From assembly GCF_002420705.1 (NCBI RefSeq), contig NZ_DIIM01000003.1, positions 329,923 through 393,922 on the forward strand: 64,000 nt of DNA, in the 5' to 3' direction. This document shows, one piece after another, positions 60,467 through 64,000 of the stretch (positions within the stretch are counted from its first letter, which is position 1; each line of letters begins with the position of its first letter). This DNA is from Sphingobacterium sp. UBA5670 (GTDB lineage: Bacteria > Bacteroidota > Bacteroidia > Sphingobacteriales > Sphingobacteriaceae). The notes beneath the pieces were generated by a model. It saw nothing but the letters and a program-made list of their open reading frames with translations. It was not told the DNA's origin and did not search any database. Both the position numbers and the translations under genes were made by a program.

Positions 60467-61513
60467 ATGAATAATTTTACGCGTTTAGAACAACCAACAG
60501 GCCGTTTTATTACGACTGCAGATAGAGAATATCTCTTTTTCGGTGGGACATCCTATCTCGGGCTGGCAACCAATCTAGCATATACCTCTATTTTCATAGC
60601 GGGTATACAACGATATGGTATAAATAATGGCACATCACGAAATAATAATGTGCAACAGGGCATATTTGATCAGGCAGAGGACTATGCGGCAAAACGTTTT
60701 GGTTTTGAAGCAAGCCTATTGCTTTCCAGCGGATATTTGGCGGCTCAATTTCTTGTCAGGACATTGGCTACAGAAGGAGAAGTCCTGCATGCCCCATCCT
60801 GTCATCCGTCTTTGTGGTTAGACGAAAAACCCGCGGCAACAGGAAGTTTTGTTGACTGGGCTACTGCTACTGTCGCTTATATCAATCAATCGCCGCAGAC
60901 TTCATTTATCATCGTTAGCAACAGCCTGGATAATATGAAGCCGGAGGCTTATGACTTTACGGTATTTAGCCATATTGATCCAAACAAGAAGATTGTATTG
61001 CTTCTGGACGATTCGCATGGAATTGGTGTTACCCGTAAGAACGGTATTTCATTCGATAGAAGCAATTTTCACGTGTCCAATATTGAATTAATTGTCGTTG
61101 CCTCCTTGGCGAAAGGTCTAGCGACAGATGCGGGTTTGATCTTGGCGGACGAGCCGCGGATCAAGTCTCTTAAGCGATCCAACTTTTATATCGGCGCTTC
61201 TCCAAGCTCACCGGCGAGCGTGTATGCATTTGTTTATGGCGAGCAGATTTATCTGGAGCAATTCCAAAAGTTGCAACATAATATAAGTTACTTCCGGGAG
61301 CGTATAGCGTCGCAATTAAATACTGTTTCTAATTTTCCTGTTTTTTCTTCAACGGACCCGAACCTTTATGCCAGACTGATGGATGCTGGAATATTGGTGT
61401 CAAGTTTTCCTTATCCGCTTGCTACAGACCCCTTATTGAATCGGGTTGTGGTGAATGCGCATCATACGGAAGCAGATTTGGACCGACTAAGTCATGCAAT
61501 TGGCATATATTGA
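60467..61513 (+). CDS. PLP-dependent alpha-oxoamine synthase-like enzyme
   Basis: 348 residues, shorter than typical AONS/KBL/SPT enzymes (about 385-400). Fold-type I signatures: TSYLGL near 28-33, NNGTSRNNNVQQG, DDSHGIGVTR with Asp181 and His184, and the PLP Lys216 in VASLAKGLATDAG. The N-terminal substrate region is short. Family members condense an amino acid with an acyl-CoA. Here the first amino acid and acyl donor are unknown; it is not next to biotin genes, so BioF is unlikely. It follows the dehydrogenase by 23 bases. Confidence 0.87.
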   Translation: MNNFTRLEQPTGRFITTADREYLFFGGTSYLGLATNLAYTSIFIAGIQRYGINNGTSRNNNVQQGIFDQAEDYAAKRFGFEASLLLSSGYLAAQFLVRTLATEGEVLHAPSCHPSLWLDEKPAATGSFVDWATATVAYINQSPQTSFIIVSNSLDNMKPEAYDFTVFSHIDPNKKIVLLLDDSHGIGVTRKNGISFDRSNFHVSNIELIVVASLAKGLATDAGLILADEPRIKSLKRSNFYIGASPSSPASVYAFVYGEQIYLEQFQKLQHNISYFRERIASQLNTVSNFPVFSSTDPNLYARLMDAGILVSSFPYPLATDPLLNRVVVNAHHTEADLDRLSHAIGIY

Positions 61514-61693
61514 TTTTTATATGACATCTCATGAGGCAACATGTTGTAAATTAGATAATTGTTTTTATTTTTGAGGTTAATTTAAAGATGGGTCTGATGT
61601 AATGTCTCGTTAATTGATTGTAAATGTTTGGCTTTTGGAAGCTTATTTATCAAAAAAGTATTTAAATAATTTCCATTACTCATTTTAAAACAA

Positions 61694-61701
61694 TACTTTT
61701 G
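61694..61701 (+). promoter_or_regulatory. Candidate -7 element of the HU gene
   Basis: TACTTTTG (TAnnTTTG), 59 bases before the ATG; TTC lies 20 bases upstream where TTG is expected. Confidence 0.4.
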
Positions 61702-61760
61702 CATCCCCAAACATTAGTTGGCTTAAGGGTTGAAAAATAAATAATTACAGTAAAATAGAT

Positions 61761-62045
61761 ATGACTAAAGCAGAAATTATTGCAGAGATCTCTACCAAAA
61801 CTGGCTTAGAGAAGGTAGATGTTCAAGAAACCGTAGAGGCGTTCTTTAAAGTTGTCAAAAACGCAATGATCGGAGGAGAAAATGTATATGTAAGAGGTTT
61901 TGGTAGCTTCGTAGTCAAAAAAAGAGCTGAGAAGACTGCAAGAAACATTTCAAAAAATACAGCAATCATTATCCCTGAACACTTTGTTCCTAGTTTCAAG
62001 CCAGCTAAAATTTTCGTAGAGAAAGTAAAGAATGGCAATAAATAA
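61761..62045 (+). CDS. HU-family DNA-binding protein
   Basis: 94 residues. The dimeric histone-like fold is clear: MTKAEIIAEISTKTGLEKVDVQETVEAF, then VYVRGFGSFVVKKRAEKTARN and a basic arm with IIPEHFVPSFKPAKIF, where the canonical P-x-FKPGK is altered (FKPAK). It binds DNA nonspecifically, bending it and compacting the nucleoid. Monocistronic start with about 50 bases of leader; 18 bases separate it from the TPR gene. Confidence 0.93.
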   Translation: MTKAEIIAEISTKTGLEKVDVQETVEAFFKVVKNAMIGGENVYVRGFGSFVVKKRAEKTARNISKNTAIIIPEHFVPSFKPAKIFVEKVKNGNK

Positions 62046-62063
62046 TCTTTAAAATAGATTAAC

Positions 62064-62900
62064 ATGGCAAAAACCAAACAGATAATAGTAATAGGATCAG
62101 TAGTAGCCTTGGTTGCTGTGCTCTTGGCGCAGCCTATTAAAGGTTTGGTGAACAAAGAAAAACAAACTGCTGCAGCATCTGAATCGAAGCCTTCCAATGA
62201 AGTAAATTTGGAAAATATATCTTCGATGACAAAACAAGGTTTAGATGCTAGTTTAGTCAAAGAAATTTCCGATATTGAGGGCCAAGTTGCAAAAGCTTCT
62301 GGAGAGGATAAGATAAAGCTGTTGCAACAGTTGGCAGATAAGTGGGACGATGTCGCAAAACCAGCCCCTCAGGCTTTCGTCTATGAGGAAATGGCAAAGG
62401 TTTCCCCAAAATTTGAATATTGGTTGAAAGCAGGTAATGCTTATCGTGCTGCTTATACAAATTTGCAGGATTCTACTTTAGCCCAGGCGTTAAATCAAAA
62501 TGCAATTCATGCATACGAGGCAGCGTTGAAAGCGAATACAGGTAGTTTGGATGCAAAAACAGGATTAGGTGCCGCAATGGTATCAGGAACGAACAATCCC
62601 ATGGCAGGTATTGCCTTATTGCGAGAAGTCGTTGCTGCTGATCCTAAAAACTTAGAAGCAAACAAAACTTTGGGGTTGTTTTCATTACAATCCCGTCAGT
62701 TTGACAAGGCCATCGAGCGTTTTAAGACCGTTATCGATCAAAAACCCGATGCTGAGTCATACTTTTACTTAGCCACAGGCTATGAAAATATTGGGATGAA
62801 AAAAGAGGCCGTGACTGCTTTTCAAAAAAGTAAGGAGCTGGCAGCTGATCCTTCCCTATCACAATTCATTGATCGAAAGATTGCGGAATTGAGCAAGTAA
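62064..62900 (+). CDS. Tetratricopeptide repeat protein
   Basis: 278 residues. An N-terminal membrane anchor (8-24, IIVIGSVVALVAVLLAQ) is followed by helical repeats: AGNAYRAAYTNLQDSTLAQ, AIHAYEAALKANTG, LEANKTLGLFSLQSRQFDKAIERF, AESYFYLATGYENIGMKKEA. TPRs are scaffolds for protein contacts; no enzymatic domain. It lies between HU and the COX24-like gene, the same order as in other Bacteroidota, and is co-oriented with RNase G. Confidence 0.85.
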   Translation: MAKTKQIIVIGSVVALVAVLLAQPIKGLVNKEKQTAAASESKPSNEVNLENISSMTKQGLDASLVKEISDIEGQVAKASGEDKIKLLQQLADKWDDVAKPAPQAFVYEEMAKVSPKFEYWLKAGNAYRAAYTNLQDSTLAQALNQNAIHAYEAALKANTGSLDAKTGLGAAMVSGTNNPMAGIALLREVVAADPKNLEANKTLGLFSLQSRQFDKAIERFKTVIDQKPDAESYFYLATGYENIGMKKEAVTAFQKSKELAADPSLSQFIDRKIAELSK

Positions 62901-62937
62901 TTAATTTATTATTTTATAATCATTAAAAAATTTAGCT

Positions 62938-63027
62938 ATGCCAAGCGGAAAAAAAAGAAAAAGACACAAGATGGCTACTCACAAACGTAAAAAACGTTTA
63001 AGAAAAAATAGACACAAGAAAAAATAG
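62938..63027 (+). CDS. COX24/AURKAIP1 (mS38)-like microprotein, 29 aa
   Basis: 29 residues, 30 codons with stop. It is extremely basic (MPSGKKRKRHK, then THKRKKRLRKNRHKK) with 18 Lys/Arg. It matches the short Bacteroidota proteins annotated as AURKAIP1/COX24-domain, related to mitochondrial small-subunit protein mS38. A role on the small ribosomal subunit is plausible. The RNase G gene follows. Confidence 0.82.
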   Translation: MPSGKKRKRHKMATHKRKKRLRKNRHKKK

Positions 63028-63080
63028 TCTTGTGATGAGCTTTTAAACATCTTGGCCCATTTTGCTGAGATAGCTTTACG

Positions 63081-63123
63081 AAACGATCTACATGTCTGTG
63101 AAGGGTGTGTAGATTGTTTTTTT
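63081..63123 (+). terminator. Terminator after the COX24-like gene
   Basis: AAACGATCTACA (63081-63092) / TGTAGATTGTTT (63108-63119) with one G-T pair, then a T-run. It separates the microprotein from the RNase G gene. Confidence 0.78.
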
Positions 63124-63204
63124 CGTAACAACGTTCTTTAAATGTTTAATCGGATACCAAAGATTGCGATAGGATATTGCATAGGTATCAAAAATGAGTA
63201 GCTT

Positions 63205-64000
63205 TTGGTAAAGGAATTAATTATCGATTCAACTCCTGATAAAGGGGTAACTATTGCTTTACTACAAGATAAGCAGCTTGTTGAACTTAACCGCGAGCCC
63301 GCAAATAATAACTTCGCCGTTGGAGACATTTATCTCGGACGTATTAAGCGAATTATGCCAGGGCTTAATGCAGCTTTCGTAGATGTAGGCTACGAAAAGG
63401 ATGCTTTTCTACATTATTTAGATTTAGGTCCTCAAGTTCAATCTTTGCTGAAACTTACGCGTATAGTGAAGAATGGCAGTTATCAAGAGAAACTGCTCAA
63501 TAGTTTAAAACTTGAAAAGGATATCGATAAAGCTGGTAAGATCTCTGATGTCTTGAGCAAAAATATGCTCGTGCCAGTACAAATCGCCAAAGAACCCATT
63601 TCAACAAAAGGACCTCGTCTGAGCTCAGACCTTTCAATAGCAGGTCGTTTTGTCGTTTTGGTACCTTTCTCAAGTACTGTTTCCATTTCCAAACGTATCA
63701 AAGGTAGTAACGAACGCAACCGCCTAAAGAAGATTGTCGAAGGAATTAAGCCAGCTAATTTTGGCGTTATCATTCGTACAGTTTCCGAGGGTAAAGGCGT
63801 TGAAGAACTACAACGTGACTTATTGGACCTGATCTCAAAATGGGAGCTATTTACCAAACGTCTTCGTAATGCTGAACCGCCTCAAAAGGTTCTTGGCGAA
63901 ATGGATCGTGCATCCACTATTCTACGGGATATTTTGACAGACGAGTTTTCACATATTTATGTTAATGATCCTTCGATCTTCGAAGAAACAAAATCATATA
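63205..64000 (+). CDS. rng: Ribonuclease G (Rne/Rng family), N-terminal part
   Basis: Open to the end of the window (265 codons). The start is TTG at 63205; an in-frame TAG lies two codons upstream and no ATG or GTG precedes conserved sequence. The N-terminus has KELIIDSTPDKGVTIALLQDKQLVELN, an S1 domain (GDIYLGRIKRIMPGLNAAFVDVGYEKDAFLHY, with the long insert typical of RNase G in Bacteroidota), and QIAKEPISTKGPRLSSDLSIAGR. The RNase H-like and catalytic Mg-binding parts lie beyond the window. RNase G matures 16S rRNA and decays mRNA. Confidence 0.93.
   Translation, partial: MVKELIIDSTPDKGVTIALLQDKQLVELNREPANNNFAVGDIYLGRIKRIMPGLNAAFVDVGYEKDAFLHYLDLGPQVQSLLKLTRIVKNGSYQEKLLNSLKLEKDIDKAGKISDVLSKNMLVPVQIAKEPISTKGPRLSSDLSIAGRFVVLVPFSSTVSISKRIKGSNERNRLKKIVEGIKPANFGVIIRTVSEGKGVEELQRDLLDLISKWELFTKRLRNAEPPQKVLGEMDRASTILRDILTDEFSHIYVNDPSIFEETKSY

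Noticed and set aside
61823..62260. 145-codon minus-strand frame over HU and the TPR gene
   Set aside because: Antisense to two well-supported genes; composition looks like a shadow, with no motif.
1..64000. CRISPR arrays, insertion sequences, prophage or integrative elements
   Set aside because: No transposase, integrase, phage gene, regularly spaced repeat or attachment duplication next to the three tRNA genes was seen.

Overview
The window is a contiguous piece of a Bacteroidota chromosome, most probably Sphingobacterium or a close relative in the Sphingobacteriaceae. The case rests on family content (two tricorn-type proteases, a TonB-dependent receptor with a CarboxypepD_reg domain, DUF3078 and CarboxypepD_reg proteins, PIG-L deacetylase beside an SSS symporter, futalosine-type menaquinone synthesis, a COX24-like microprotein), on AT-rich spacers, and on promoters of the Bacteroidota type. 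All three tRNA genes carry TTG-N20-TAnnTTTG upstream. No insertion sequence, phage gene or CRISPR array was seen. Two parS-like centromere sites between mnmG and an ABC-F gene, plus a third inside a gene at 52.95 kb, suggest the region lies near the replication origin.

Layout. 1-8.3 kb: 3' end of nadB, a gamma-carbonic-anhydrase-like protein, an Ig-like lipoprotein, mnmG, the parS pair, an Uup-like ABC-F ATPase, apaG and an RsmI-like methylase. 8.5-19.2 kb: an esterase, Nif3 and zinc-ribbon proteins, tricorn protease 1, a CPBP protease, cdsA, DUF2461 and anmK. 19.2-24.9 kb: gcvH, pdhB, mqnB, a pterin pair (PTPS/QueD and FolE) and an O-methyltransferase. 24.9-29.1 kb: a run of five envelope genes (two glucosaminidases, a CarboxypepD_reg protein, a DUF3078 barrel, an amidase). 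29.1-33.6 kb: a minus-strand operon of a PIG-L deacetylase, two very small membrane proteins (one of 30 residues) and a sodium:solute symporter.

34.2-42.6 kb: a peroxiredoxin-thioredoxin-DUF6952 operon, tRNA-Tyr, tRNA-Arg, an MFS transporter, tricorn protease 2, a cysteine-module membrane protein with an unusually strong Shine-Dalgarno, and tRNA-Lys. 42.8-48.4 kb: a signalling block made of a lone receiver facing a four-gene operon (GNAT-fold protein, SAM methyltransferase, 7TM-DISM histidine kinase, receiver-kinase hybrid). This is the strongest candidate for an undescribed system: two enzymes that could make a small molecule sit directly upstream of a membrane sensor and its partner. 48.5-54.3 kb: an amidohydrolase, a membrane LytTR regulator with a CPBP protease, an SH3 lipoprotein and two tandem barrel paralogues. 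54.3-59.2 kb: a TonB receptor, a TPR-like protein, a LytS-type kinase and a LytTR response regulator on one strand. 59.4-64 kb: a 2-hydroxyacid dehydrogenase with an AONS-family PLP enzyme, then HU, a TPR protein, the COX24-like microprotein and the 5' part of RNase G.

Starts were moved from the longest open frame to an internal start where a signal peptide, a stop-start overlap or conservation supports it (10907, 16256, 20448, 22946, 24259, 35474, 38138, 49906, 52024). All function calls come from reading motifs by eye; no database search was run.
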